DNA of 64,000 nt from Wenjunlia tyrosinilytica. Lineage in GTDB: Bacteria; Actinomycetota; Actinomycetes; Streptomycetales; Streptomycetaceae. The notes beneath the pieces were generated by a model. It did not search any database. It had not been told where the DNA came from and saw nothing but the letters and a program-made list of their open reading frames with translations. Positions 48,554 to 56,566 of this stretch are shown one piece after another. The stretch covers positions 203,729-267,728 of the forward strand of contig NZ_BMMS01000002.1 in NCBI RefSeq assembly GCF_014646055.1, given 5' to 3'. Each line of letters begins with the position of its first letter. Positions within the stretch are counted from its first letter, which is position 1. Both the position numbers and the translations under genes were made by a program.

Positions 48554-50227
48554 GTGACCGACACCTCTGCCACCGACTCACCCGTTTCCCCCGCGAAGTC
48601 GCCCGCCCGCCGCACGGTCGTCAAGGCCGTGGCCGCGGGGACCGCGGGGGCCGCGCTGATCCCGCTGGGGGTCACCGCCCTCGCCTCGGCCGCCGAGGCC
48701 TCCGTCTTCCTCCATGGCGTCGCCTCCGGCGATCCGCTGCCCGACGGCATCCTGCTGTGGACCCGTGTGACGCCGACCCCCGACGCGACTCCGGGCTCGG
48801 GCAAGGGGCCGAGCACGGATGTCGAGTGGACCGTCGCCACCGACAAGGAGTTCACGCACGTGGTCGCGCACGGGACGGTGACCACCGGCCCCGACGTGGA
48901 CCACACCGTCAAGGCGGACGTGCGCGGCCTCACCCCCGGCACCGAGTACTGGTACCGCTTCACCGCCTCGGGCGCCCGGTCCGCGGTGGGACGCACCCGG
49001 ACCACCCCCGCCCGGGACGCCTCCGTCGACCGGCTCCGTCTGGGCACCGTCTCCTGCGCCAACTGGGAGGCGGGCTACTTCTCCCCGTACCGGCACCTCA
49101 ACGAGCGCGGCGACCTGGACGCGGTGCTCTTCCTCGGCGACTACATATACGAGTACAAGTCGGGTGAATTCGCCGCCCGCGACACCGTGGTGAGACCGCA
49201 CCAGCCCGCCCACGAGATCATCTCCCTCGCCGACTACCGCCTGCGGCACGGCACCTACAAGACCGACCAGGACCTCCAGGCCCTGCACGCGTCCCTGCCG
49301 GCCATCGCCATCTGGGACGACCACGAGTTCGCCGACAACGCCACCTCCGTGGGCGCCAACAACCACCAGCCCGACACCGAGGGCGACTGGAAGGCCCGCG
49401 TCGCCGCGGCCAAGCAGGCGTACTTCGAGTGGATGCCGGTGCGTCCGTCCACAGCGGGCACCACCTACCGGCAGCTGCGCTACGGCAAGCTCGCCGACAT
49501 CTCCCTGCTCGACCTGCGCTCGTTCCGCTCGGCGCAGGGCGGCTGGGGCCCCAGCGGCGGCGTGGACGACCCGGACCGCACCATCACCGGCGACGCCCAG
49601 ATGCAGTGGCTGAAGTCCTCGCTGACCCGCTCCGACGCCACCTGGCGCCTGGTCGGCAACTCGGTGATGATCTCCCCCGTCGCCTTCCTCTCCCTGCCGG
49701 CGTTCCTGCTGCGCCCGCTGGCGAAGCTGCTCGGGCTGCCCCAAGAGGGACTGGCGATCAACACCGACCAGTGGGACGGCTACACCGCCGACCGCCGTGA
49801 GCTGCTGGGGCATCTCAAGCAGCACGGCATCCGCAACACCGTGTTCCTCACCGGCGACATCCACTCGGCATGGGCGAGCGACGTGCCCAACGAGGCCGCC
49901 ACGTACCCGGCCTCGGGCTCGGTCGCCACGGAGTTCACCGTCACCTCGGTGACGTCGGACAACGTCGACGACATTCTCAAGGTGCCGCCGCAGACGGTCT
50001 CCCTGGCGGGTGTGGCCGCGATCAAGGCCGCCAACCCGCATGTGAAGTGGATCGACCTGGACTCGCACGGCTTCGGCGTCCTCGATGTGACCCCGGACCG
50101 TACGCAGATGGACTACTACGTGGTCTCCGACCGCACCAAGCGGGACGCCACGGCCAAGTGGGCGCGCTCGTACCGCACGGCGTCGGGCAGCCAGCGGGTG
50201 GAGCGGGCCGACTCCCCCGTTCGCTGA
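48554..50227 (+). CDS. phoD: PhoD-type alkaline phosphatase/phosphodiesterase, Tat-exported
   Basis: The 557-residue enzyme releases phosphate from organic esters outside the cell. The Tat signal is [12 protein letters not shown] (about residues 19-30) with a hydrophobic stretch ending near ASAAEA. A fibronectin-like N-terminal PhoD domain ([21 protein letters not shown]) is followed by the metallophosphatase domain: [33 protein letters not shown] and [13 protein letters not shown] supply the Fe/Ca ligands. Length is typical of PhoD. Confidence 0.93.
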   Translation: MTDTSATDSPVSPAKSPARRTVVKAVAAGTAGAALIPLGVTALASAAEASVFLHGVASGDPLPDGILLWTRVTPTPDATPGSGKGPSTDVEWTVATDKEFTHVVAHGTVTTGPDVDHTVKADVRGLTPGTEYWYRFTASGARSAVGRTRTTPARDASVDRLRLGTVSCANWEAGYFSPYRHLNERGDLDAVLFLGDYIYEYKSGEFAARDTVVRPHQPAHEIISLADYRLRHGTYKTDQDLQALHASLPAIAIWDDHEFADNATSVGANNHQPDTEGDWKARVAAAKQAYFEWMPVRPSTAGTTYRQLRYGKLADISLLDLRSFRSAQGGWGPSGGVDDPDRTITGDAQMQWLKSSLTRSDATWRLVGNSVMISPVAFLSLPAFLLRPLAKLLGLPQEGLAINTDQWDGYTADRRELLGHLKQHGIRNTVFLTGDIHSAWASDVPNEAATYPASGSVATEFTVTSVTSDNVDDILKVPPQTVSLAGVAAIKAANPHVKWIDLDSHGFGVLDVTPDRTQMDYYVVSDRTKRDATAKWARSYRTASGSQRVERADSPVR

Positions 50228-50296
50228 CACTTACACGGAACAAACAAACATCCGAGAAACTGCAACCGAATCGGGGATTTCAGCTTCTACCCCGGT

Positions 50297-50830
50297 GTGG
50301 GGGCGCAGAAGCCACGCCAGGAGCGGCGGGGGTCCGTACGGATCGCCGCCGCCGCGGTGTGCCTGGCGCTGTCCTTCGGCCTGCTCGTGCACAGCGGGGC
50401 GTGGGACGCGATGCGCGCCCGCATGCGTTCGTCGCGGTGGGAACCGCAGAAACCCACGGGGCACGATCACCTCACGGCGAGGATGCGCGCGGTCCGGGCC
50501 GCGGTCACCGAGAAGTTCGAGCTTCCCGCCGGATCCGGATGCTTTCGCGAGGACGGGGGGATCGAAGGCGGAGGCGAGCACCCGCTCGGGCGCGCCTGCG
50601 ACTTCATGCTCGGTCCGGCGGGCGAGCGGGCCACGGGCAGTTCGGGCCGCCTCGGCAGGCGGATAGCCGCCTGGGCACGGGACAACGCGGACAAGTACGG
50701 GATCTGGTACGTGATTTACGAGCAGCGGATCTGGTCGAGCCGCTGGCCGCAGCGCGGCAACAAGCCGATGGAGGACCGGGGTTCGATCACTCAGAACCAC
50801 TTCGACCATGTGCACATCTCGGTCTACTGA
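50297..50830 (+). CDS. Secreted protein with ARB_07466-like (M15/D-Ala-D-Ala carboxypeptidase-type) domain
   Basis: The 177-residue protein has one N-terminal anchor or signal (about residues 15-33). A domain from HLTARMRAVRAAVTEKF on contains HPLGRACDFM (H-x6-D) and NHFDHVHISVY (H-x2-H). This H...D...HxH arrangement is that of zinc peptidases of the M15/LAS type, and the whole matches actinobacterial ARB_07466-like domains. It may act on peptidoglycan, but the substrate is unproven. The start is weak: GTG 50297 lacks a ribosome binding site. The stop lies in a short 11-12-bp triplication (GGTCTACTGA units, 50821-50852). Confidence 0.65.
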   Translation: MGAQKPRQERRGSVRIAAAAVCLALSFGLLVHSGAWDAMRARMRSSRWEPQKPTGHDHLTARMRAVRAAVTEKFELPAGSGCFREDGGIEGGGEHPLGRACDFMLGPAGERATGSSGRLGRRIAAWARDNADKYGIWYVIYEQRIWSSRWPQRGNKPMEDRGSITQNHFDHVHISVY

Positions 50831-50882
50831 TCGTCTACTGATCGGTCTACTGACGCTGCAGGAGCACGATATGAATCGGAAC

Positions 50883-50977
50883 TTGATCGCCAAGTCGTCC
50901 GATTCAGTCACATTTGATCAGAAGCACTACATCAGTTGAGTAAATCCGATCAAAAAACATCGGCAACACGGTAGCCT
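50883..50977 (+). promoter_or_regulatory. AT-rich promoter region of the metalloprotease gene
   Basis: This is the most AT-rich stretch of the window. TTGATC occurs at 50883; TTTGATC (50913-50919) forms an inverted repeat with GATCAAA (50948-50954). TAGCCT (50972-50977) is a possible -10, with the GATCAAA arm covering the expected -35. An operator overlapping -35 would suit growth-phase or developmental control. Confidence 0.4.
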
Positions 50978-51026
50978 CCCCGAGGCGCGGGGAGCAGCCC
51001 CACGCCTTTGCAAGCAAGGAGAGTTG

Positions 51027-52028
51027 ATGCGACGCTCTGCCGTACTGAACCACCGGTCCCGCAACCGCTACCTGTCGGTGGCGTTCGTGGCCGGTTCCCT
51101 GGCTCTGGCCCCGCTCGTCGGCGGCCAGTTCGGTGGCGCCCCTACGGCGACCGAGGCCAAGGCCGCCAGCAAGGGCTCCCACCTGTGCCCGACCAAGGAC
51201 AGCCACGCGCAGGCCAACGCCCGTATGAAGACCGGCACCGACCCCAAGGGTGACCCGAACACCGTCACCGCCAAGCAGAGCAAGGCGATCGAGGCGGACC
51301 TGCAGAAGCAGCTCGCCCGCTCCAGCGCTCGCGGAACCGGTGCCGCCCTCGGCACCACGGAGACCATCCCGGTCTACTTCCACGTCGTCCACGACGGGTC
51401 CAAGGGCAAGCTCAGCAAGGCCAAGGTCACCAAGCAGATATCGGTCCTCAACGACGCCTTCGGCGGCAAGGGCACGAACAACTACAAGACCCGCTACAAG
51501 TTCGTGCTCAAGGCGGTCGACTACACGAACAACGCGTCCTGGTACAACGGTCTCACCGATGACACGCCCGAAGAGCGTGCCATGAAGACCAAGCTCCACA
51601 AGGGCAAGGCCGGCACGCTCAACCTGTACTCGGCCAACCTCGGCCAGGACCTGCTCGGCTGGGCGACCTTCCCGAACTGGTACAAGGACAACCCGGAGAT
51701 GGACGGCGTCGTGCTCCTCGACGAGTCGCTGCCCGGTGGCAGTGCGACGAACTTCAACGAGGGCGACACCGCCACCCACGAGGTCGGCCACTGGATGGGT
51801 CTGTTCCACACCTTCGAGGGTGGTTGCAGCATCGGTGACCACGTCCGTGACACCCCGCGCGAGGCCAGCCCCGCGTCGGGCTGCCCGACGGGCCGCGACA
51901 CCTGCCCCGAGGCGGGCAAGGACCCGATCCACAACTTCATGGACTACTCGTACGACAAGTGCATGACGCAGTTCACCAAGTACCAGGTGAAGCGCATGGA
52001 CCAGTTCTTCAAGGCCTACCGCGACTAG
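51027..52028 (+). CDS. Secreted M43-type zinc metalloprotease
   Basis: The 333-residue protein has a signal peptide (MRRSAVLNHRSRNRY, then a hydrophobic segment to about residue 42) and probably a propeptide. The catalytic domain has zinc motif HEVGHWMGLFHTFEGGC (near residue 250) and the later Met-turn NFMDYSYDKCMTQFT. This is the pappalysin (M43) pattern of extended HExxHxxGxxH plus cysteines. ATG 51027 has AAGGAGA upstream; a TTG one codon earlier is also open. Expected to be exported by Sec and to act outside the cell. Confidence 0.88.
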   Translation: MRRSAVLNHRSRNRYLSVAFVAGSLALAPLVGGQFGGAPTATEAKAASKGSHLCPTKDSHAQANARMKTGTDPKGDPNTVTAKQSKAIEADLQKQLARSSARGTGAALGTTETIPVYFHVVHDGSKGKLSKAKVTKQISVLNDAFGGKGTNNYKTRYKFVLKAVDYTNNASWYNGLTDDTPEERAMKTKLHKGKAGTLNLYSANLGQDLLGWATFPNWYKDNPEMDGVVLLDESLPGGSATNFNEGDTATHEVGHWMGLFHTFEGGCSIGDHVRDTPREASPASGCPTGRDTCPEAGKDPIHNFMDYSYDKCMTQFTKYQVKRMDQFFKAYRD

Positions 52029-52106
52029 CCATGAGCACGTCCTCACCGGGCACCCTCCGATGGGACGGCTCCTGATGAGAGTCCGGTGAGAGTCCGGTGA
52101 GACGGG

Positions 52107-52140
52107 GCGGCGCCGGTTCCCTTCGGGGAGCCGGCGCCGC
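52107..52140 (+). terminator. Terminator with UUCG tetraloop after the metalloprotease gene
   Basis: GCGGCGCCGGTTCCC and GGGAGCCGGCGCCGC pair over 15 bp (one G-U) around a TTCG loop closed by C-G, the very stable UUCG tetraloop. Just before it an 11-bp unit (GAGAGTCCGGT) is duplicated. The rest of the 262-bp gap to the MscS gene shows no gene. Confidence 0.85.
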
Positions 52141-52290
52141 TGCGCTTCCGCGGCCGATCACCCGTCCGGGCGGTCCGGGCGCTCCTGACCGCCCGCTTCC
52201 GCGCCCGTTGGGGCCATCCGGAGTACGGCCGTCCGGGGGGTCCGGCACGGGCACATGCATGCCCCCTGCGATTCCGGATAGCCGAGGGGG

Positions 52291-53568
52291 ATGACCGAGA
52301 GCCTCCTGAGACCTCTGATCGCCACGGCGAGTGCCCTCGTTCTCACCGGCCTGGTGGGATGGCTGGTCGACCGGGTGCTGCGGCGCACGGCGCGGCGGCA
52401 CCCGCACACACCGCTGTGGCCCCTGCTGCGCCGCTGCCGCATACCCCTGCAGCTGACCGTCGCCACCGCCACGCTCGCGGCCGTCCGGCCCACCTCGGGG
52501 CTGGTAAGGGGCCATCAGGCGGTGATCCAGCACTGCCTCGCCCTGGCCACGATCGCCTTCAGCGCGTGGCTGGCCTCCCGTGTCCTGTCCGCCGTCGTCG
52601 AACCGTCCATCACCAGGTACGCGGCGGTCAGCCGTGACTACGCGCGGGTGCGCCGGGTGCGTACCCAGGTGACCCTGATCCGGCGCATCCTCACCATGAC
52701 CGTCACGGTCATCGCCATCGCCGTGATGCTGATGACGTTCCCGCAGGCCCGAGCCGCCGGGACCAGCGTCCTGGCCTCGGCCGGGGTGCTCGGCATCGTG
52801 GTCGGCATAGCCGCCCAGTCCACGCTGGGCAACCTGTTCGCCGGGCTGCAGATCGCCTTCGGTGACTCCGTGCGCATCGGCGACGTCGTGGTGTTCAACG
52901 GCGAATGGGGCACCGTGGAGGAGATCACCCTCACCTATGTGGTGCTTCTCACATGGGACGAGCGGCGCATCGTCATGCCCGTGTCCCACTTCGCGGGCGA
53001 GCCCTTCGAGAACTGGTCGCGCCGCGACCCCCGGATGACCGGCACCGTCTTCCTGCACCTCGACCACGCCACCCCGGTCGACGAGCTGCGCGAGGAGCTC
53101 GGCCGGGTGGTCGAGGCCTCCTCCCAGTGGGACGGGCGGTCCTGGGGCCTGGTGGTCACCGACACCACCCCCTCGACCATCCAACTGCGCGCCCTGGTCA
53201 CGGCGAAGGACCCCGACGCCCTGTGGAACCTGCGCTGCGAGGTGCGCGAGAAACTCATCGCGTTCGTCCGCGACCACCATCCCGAGTCCCTGCCCCGGAT
53301 CACGACGTCACCGGCCATCACCGGCAATCCGGCCATCACAGGCAATGGGGCCGGGGAGATCGCGCAGGACCGGCGGACCGCCGACGGCCTTCGGGCCTTC
53401 GGGGACCCGCAGACCTCGGAGGGCAGGTTCTTCGCCGAGCGGCGCCCCTCCGCGAGCGCGTTCGCGGCCCCCGGCAGCACGGTCACAGGTCGGCGAGAAA
53501 GCCCATCGCGCAAGCCCACGCACGAGCGGCAGCCCGATCGTCCCAGTCGGGCAGATCGGGGTCGGTGA
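52291..53568 (+). CDS. MscS-family mechanosensitive channel
   Basis: The 425-residue protein has four N-terminal membrane helices (about residues 5-27, 50-70, 80-103 and 130-150). The pore helix and beta domain of MscS are clear: VLASAGVLGIVVGIAAQSTLGNLFAGLQIAF, then GDSVRIGDVVVFNGEWGTVEEITLTYVVLLTWDERRIVMP. The last 90 residues are low-complexity (PAITGNPAITGNG) and end in an Arg/Pro-rich tail. The final 86 bp overlap the convergent dienelactone hydrolase gene, so the tail is antisense to that enzyme's C-terminus. ATG 52291 follows GAGGGGG immediately. Confidence 0.9.
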   Translation: MTESLLRPLIATASALVLTGLVGWLVDRVLRRTARRHPHTPLWPLLRRCRIPLQLTVATATLAAVRPTSGLVRGHQAVIQHCLALATIAFSAWLASRVLSAVVEPSITRYAAVSRDYARVRRVRTQVTLIRRILTMTVTVIAIAVMLMTFPQARAAGTSVLASAGVLGIVVGIAAQSTLGNLFAGLQIAFGDSVRIGDVVVFNGEWGTVEEITLTYVVLLTWDERRIVMPVSHFAGEPFENWSRRDPRMTGTVFLHLDHATPVDELREELGRVVEASSQWDGRSWGLVVTDTTPSTIQLRALVTAKDPDALWNLRCEVREKLIAFVRDHHPESLPRITTSPAITGNPAITGNGAGEIAQDRRTADGLRAFGDPQTSEGRFFAERRPSASAFAAPGSTVTGRRESPSRKPTHERQPDRPSRADRGR

Positions 53569-54052
53569 ACAGATGCCCGGCGCCGTGGTACCGGTGCACC
53601 TCCACATCGGCCCCGGCCCGGCGCATCCGCAGATACCAGGCGTTGAGCCAGTCCTCGGTCTCGAACGGGTCGGGCTCGGCGGCATGGAGCTGCACCGGCA
53701 GCTCCGTGGAGGTGTCGTCGGCGATGTCCGCGGTGCCGTGCATCAGCAGCAGGCCCCGGGCATTGCTGTCGGCGAGCGCGACATGCTGCGCCAGAGCCCC
53801 GCCGAGCGAGAATCCGGCGTACACCAGGCCCTCGTCGGACAGGGGCGCGGCGGCGGCGACGGCCCGCTTGAGGAGTTCATCGGTGCCGATCTCCTCGCGG
53901 ATCGCCATCCCCTCCTCGACCGTGTCCACCACCCGGCCGTCGTACAGGTCCGGCACATGCACCTCGTGCCCGGCGCCCCGCAGCAGCTCCGCCGCCGCGT
54001 TCACCGCGGGCCGCAGCCCGTAGGCCGAGTGAAAAAGCACCAACCGAGCCAC
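53483..54052 (-). CDS. Dienelactone hydrolase family protein
   Basis: The 189-residue alpha/beta hydrolase starts VARLVLFHSAYGLRPAV, the usual first strand of the small actinobacterial DLH group. The nucleophile elbow is GFSLGG with Ser, where classical dienelactone hydrolase has Cys. The Asp lies in VQLHAAEPDPFE and the His in HRYHGAGHLFTD. The substrate is unknown. An in-frame GTG at 54109 overlaps the upstream remnant's stop (GTGA) and would add 19 charged residues; homology favours 54052. Its 3' end overlaps the MscS gene by 86 bp. Confidence 0.85.
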   Translation of the reverse strand: MARLVLFHSAYGLRPAVNAAAELLRGAGHEVHVPDLYDGRVVDTVEEGMAIREEIGTDELLKRAVAAAAPLSDEGLVYAGFSLGGALAQHVALADSNARGLLLMHGTADIADDTSTELPVQLHAAEPDPFETEDWLNAWYLRMRRAGADVEVHRYHGAGHLFTDPDLPDWDDRAAARAWACAMGFLADL

Positions 54053-54105
54053 GCCTCGTCCCAACCTCTCCTCGGACCTGTCCGCCCATCCTCTCAGGCG
54101 CTCGG

Positions 54106-54425
54106 TCACGTCTCCCAGTCGCGCATGCTGCGCAGGTCCGGACGGCGCAGCACGCGGTCCACGAGCTCGGGGTCGGCTCCGGGCTCGGAGCGGGGCCCAG
54201 CACCTCGTGCCGGGCCGCGGAGAGCATCTCGCCCTCGATCTGCCGGTAGCGCTTGAGCCGCTCGGAACGTTTCCGCAATGACTCGCGCTGTTCCTCGCTC
54301 CAGGCGTCCGGGCTGATCTTGGCGAGCAGGTCGGTGTTGCGCGGCCCCGAACAACCTCATCAGCAGGGGTGAGGGCAGCCTCAGCCGCCCCGCGAACGGC
54401 ACCACCACGATGGCCGAGCGCAGGG
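54106..54425 (-). pseudogene. Collapsed remnant of a probable Na+/H+ antiporter gene
   Basis: Reading leftward, one frame gives VVVPFAGRLRLPSPLLMRLFG, which resembles the first helix of actinobacterial CPA1 antiporters (RL-LPSPVLMTLLG). A second frame then gives NTDLLAKISPDAWSEEQ..., then SERLKRYRQIEGEMLSAARHE, and the first frame resumes for RSEPGADPELVDRVLRR and RDWET-stop. The middle helices (some 400 residues) are missing. Two compensating one-base shifts are seen, an extra G near 54351 (GGGG) and a lost base near 54199. A functional protein is unlikely. Confidence 0.55.
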
Positions 54426-54430
54426 GCTCG

Positions 54431-54940
54431 CTACAGCGCCTTGCGCATCGCCCGGTGCTGGATGCCGCTGCCGTCGTCGAACAGCGGGCCGAAGCCGCGG
54501 TATCCCAGGCGCTCGTAGAACGGCACCACCTGGACCTGCGCCTCCAGGTACACCCCGGCCAGGCCGAGCCGCCGCGCCTCGGCCTCCAGGGCACGGACCA
54601 GCGTGGCGCCGAGACCGGTGCCCCTGGCGGCGCCGAGGACGGCGAGACGGCCGAGGACGGCGTCCCGCTCGTGGCCGCCGTTCTTGGCGGAGGCGACCGC
54701 TCCGGTCAGCATGCGGACGGTGCCCAGCGGCTCGCCGTCCGCGTCCGCGGCCAGCAGGTGGACGGTCCCCAGGTCGGCGCCGTCGTACGCGTCCCACTCG
54801 GCCTCGTCGGGGATGCCCTGCTCGACGACGAAGACCTCCTTGCGGATGGCGTGCACCGCCTCGATCTCCGCCTCGTCGGCGACCCTCACCGCCGCCTCGC
54901 CGGACGTCCCTCCCCGCTCGGGCGTTCCCCGCTCAGGCAC
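54431..54940 (-). CDS. GNAT-family N-acetyltransferase
   Basis: The 169-residue protein has the GNAT fold: [27 protein letters not shown] (ElaA-like start), LGTVRMLTG, the acetyl-CoA loop [18 protein letters not shown] and [14 protein letters not shown] at the end. The acceptor is unknown. GTG 54940 overlaps the rluD stop in an 8-nt GTGCCTGA, so it is co-translated with rluD. Confidence 0.88.
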   Translation of the reverse strand: MPERGTPERGGTSGEAAVRVADEAEIEAVHAIRKEVFVVEQGIPDEAEWDAYDGADLGTVHLLAADADGEPLGTVRMLTGAVASAKNGGHERDAVLGRLAVLGAARGTGLGATLVRALEAEARRLGLAGVYLEAQVQVVPFYERLGYRGFGPLFDDGSGIQHRAMRKAL

Positions 54941-55874
54941 TCTCCGCCCTCACCATCTCCAGCGCCCCCGCGAGATCCTCGGGGTACTCGCTCTCGAACT
55001 CCACCCAGCGCCCGTCGGCCGGGTGCTCGAACCCCAGGCGCACGGCGTGCAGCCACTGCCGGGAGACGCCCAGCCGCTTGGCCAGCGTCGGGTCGGCGCC
55101 GTAGGTCAGGTCGCCCACGCACGGGTGGCGCAGCGCGGACATGTGCACCCGGATCTGGTGGGTGCGGCCGGTCTCCAGCTTGATGTCGAGCAGGCTGGCG
55201 GCGCGGAACGCCTCGATGGCGTCGTAGTGCGTGACGCTCGGCTTGCCGTTGGCCACGACGGCCCATTTGTAGTCGTGGTTCGGATGCCGGTCGATCGGGG
55301 CGTCCACGGTGCCGCGCATCGGGTCGGGGTGGCCCTGGACCAGGGCGTGGTAGCGCTTGTCCACGGTCCGGTCGCGGAACTGCTGTTTGAGCAGGGTGTA
55401 GGCGATCTCGGACTTGGCGACGACCATCAGGCCGGAGGTGCCGACGTCCAGCCGGTGGACGATGCCCTGGCGCTCGGAGGCTCCGGAGGTGGAGATGCGG
55501 TAGCCGGCGGCGGCGAGGCCACCGATCACGGTGGTACCCGTCCAGCCGGGGCTGGGGTGCGCGGCCACGCCGACCGGCTTGTCGACCACGACGACATGAT
55601 CGTCGTCATGGACGATCGTCATACCGGGAACGGGCTCCGCGACGACCCGCACCGGCGCCGGGGGCGGCGGGAGCTCCACCTCGAGCCACGCGCCCGCGCT
55701 CACCCGGTCCGACTTGGCCGCCGAGGCGCCGTCCAGCAGAACCTTCCCCGAGGCCGCGAGCTCGGCCGCCTTGGTGCGGGAGAAGCCGAACATCCGGGCG
55801 AGTGCGGCATCGACACGCTCGCCTTCGAGGCCGTCGGGAACGGGCAGGGTGCGGGTCTGCGGAAGCGTGCTCAC
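54933..55874 (-). CDS. rluD: RluA/RluD-family ribosomal large subunit pseudouridine synthase
   Basis: The 313-residue enzyme has an N-terminal S4 RNA-binding domain ([31 protein letters not shown]) and a pseudouridine synthase domain with catalytic Asp in [28 protein letters not shown] and [12 protein letters not shown] are also diagnostic. The usual target of RluD is 23S rRNA helix 69, but the exact site here is inferred. It lies 24 bp downstream of lspA, the conserved lspA-rluD pairing. Confidence 0.93.
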   Translation of the reverse strand: MSTLPQTRTLPVPDGLEGERVDAALARMFGFSRTKAAELAASGKVLLDGASAAKSDRVSAGAWLEVELPPPPAPVRVVAEPVPGMTIVHDDDHVVVVDKPVGVAAHPSPGWTGTTVIGGLAAAGYRISTSGASERQGIVHRLDVGTSGLMVVAKSEIAYTLLKQQFRDRTVDKRYHALVQGHPDPMRGTVDAPIDRHPNHDYKWAVVANGKPSVTHYDAIEAFRAASLLDIKLETGRTHQIRVHMSALRHPCVGDLTYGADPTLAKRLGVSRQWLHAVRLGFEHPADGRWVEFESEYPEDLAGALEMVRAESA

Positions 55875-55898
55875 CCCGTCGAGTATGCCGGACCCCGC

Positions 55899-56531
55899 TC
55901 AATCCTCGTGAACGTCCCTGTGGACGTCGTTGTGAACGTCGTTGTGAACGTCCTCGTGGACGTCCTTGCGAACGTCCTTGTGAATGGTGCCGTCCGGGGA
56001 GGAGCCGCGGAAGGACAGCAGGACGATCAGGATGCCGCCGCAGACGATCGCGGAGTCGGCGAGGTTGAACACGGCGAAATGCGCCGGAGCGATGAAGTCG
56101 ACGACCTTGCCCTGGAAGATCCCCGGAGAGCGGAAGATGCGGTCGGTGAGGTTGCCCAGCGCTCCGCCGAGCAGGAGCCCCAGCGCAATCGCCCACGGCA
56201 GGCTGTAGAGCTTGCGGGCGATCCTGGCGATCACAACGATCACGATCGTGGCGATCAGTGTGAAGACGACGGTCATCGCCTCGCCGATGCCGAAGGCGGC
56301 TCCGGCGTTGCGGATGGCCTCGAGCTGGAGGTACTGCCCGATCAGCTCGATCGGTGCGCGGTGCTCCAGCCTCGAGACCACGAGCATCTTGCTGACCAGG
56401 TCAATGCCGTAGGCGAAGGCGGCCACGACGAGCAACGTCATGATCCGGCGCCTGCCGTTCGGCCGCGCCTGCTCGGGCGCCTCCGTCTCGGCATCCTCGG
56501 GCGTACTGATGGTCTGCTCCGCCTTCGTCAC
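55899..56531 (-). CDS. lspA: Lipoprotein signal peptidase II
   Basis: The 210-residue aspartic membrane protease cleaves prolipoproteins after Lgt modification. It has four membrane helices. The family motifs are [24 protein letters not shown] with catalytic Asp, and [15 protein letters not shown] with the second Asp. The start GTG 56531 lies 7 nt after TACCCT, suggesting a leaderless message. The last 27 residues are a repeat of DVH-x units ([20 protein letters not shown]), encoded by 12-bp repeats at about 55902-55983. That His/Asp-rich tail is unusual for LspA and could bind metal. Confidence 0.94.
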   Translation of the reverse strand: MTKAEQTISTPEDAETEAPEQARPNGRRRIMTLLVVAAFAYGIDLVSKMLVVSRLEHRAPIELIGQYLQLEAIRNAGAAFGIGEAMTVVFTLIATIVIVVIARIARKLYSLPWAIALGLLLGGALGNLTDRIFRSPGIFQGKVVDFIAPAHFAVFNLADSAIVCGGILIVLLSFRGSSPDGTIHKDVRKDVHEDVHNDVHNDVHRDVHED

Positions 56532-56538
56532 GAGAACG

Positions 56539-56544
56539 AGGGTA
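56539..56544 (-). promoter_or_regulatory. -10 box of a leaderless lspA promoter
   Basis: TACCCT on the minus strand ends 7 nt before GTG 56531, in the 35-bp gap after ddbA, so lspA-rluD can be transcribed independently. Confidence 0.45.
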
Positions 56545-56566
56545 CGACACACACGTCCGAGCGGGC

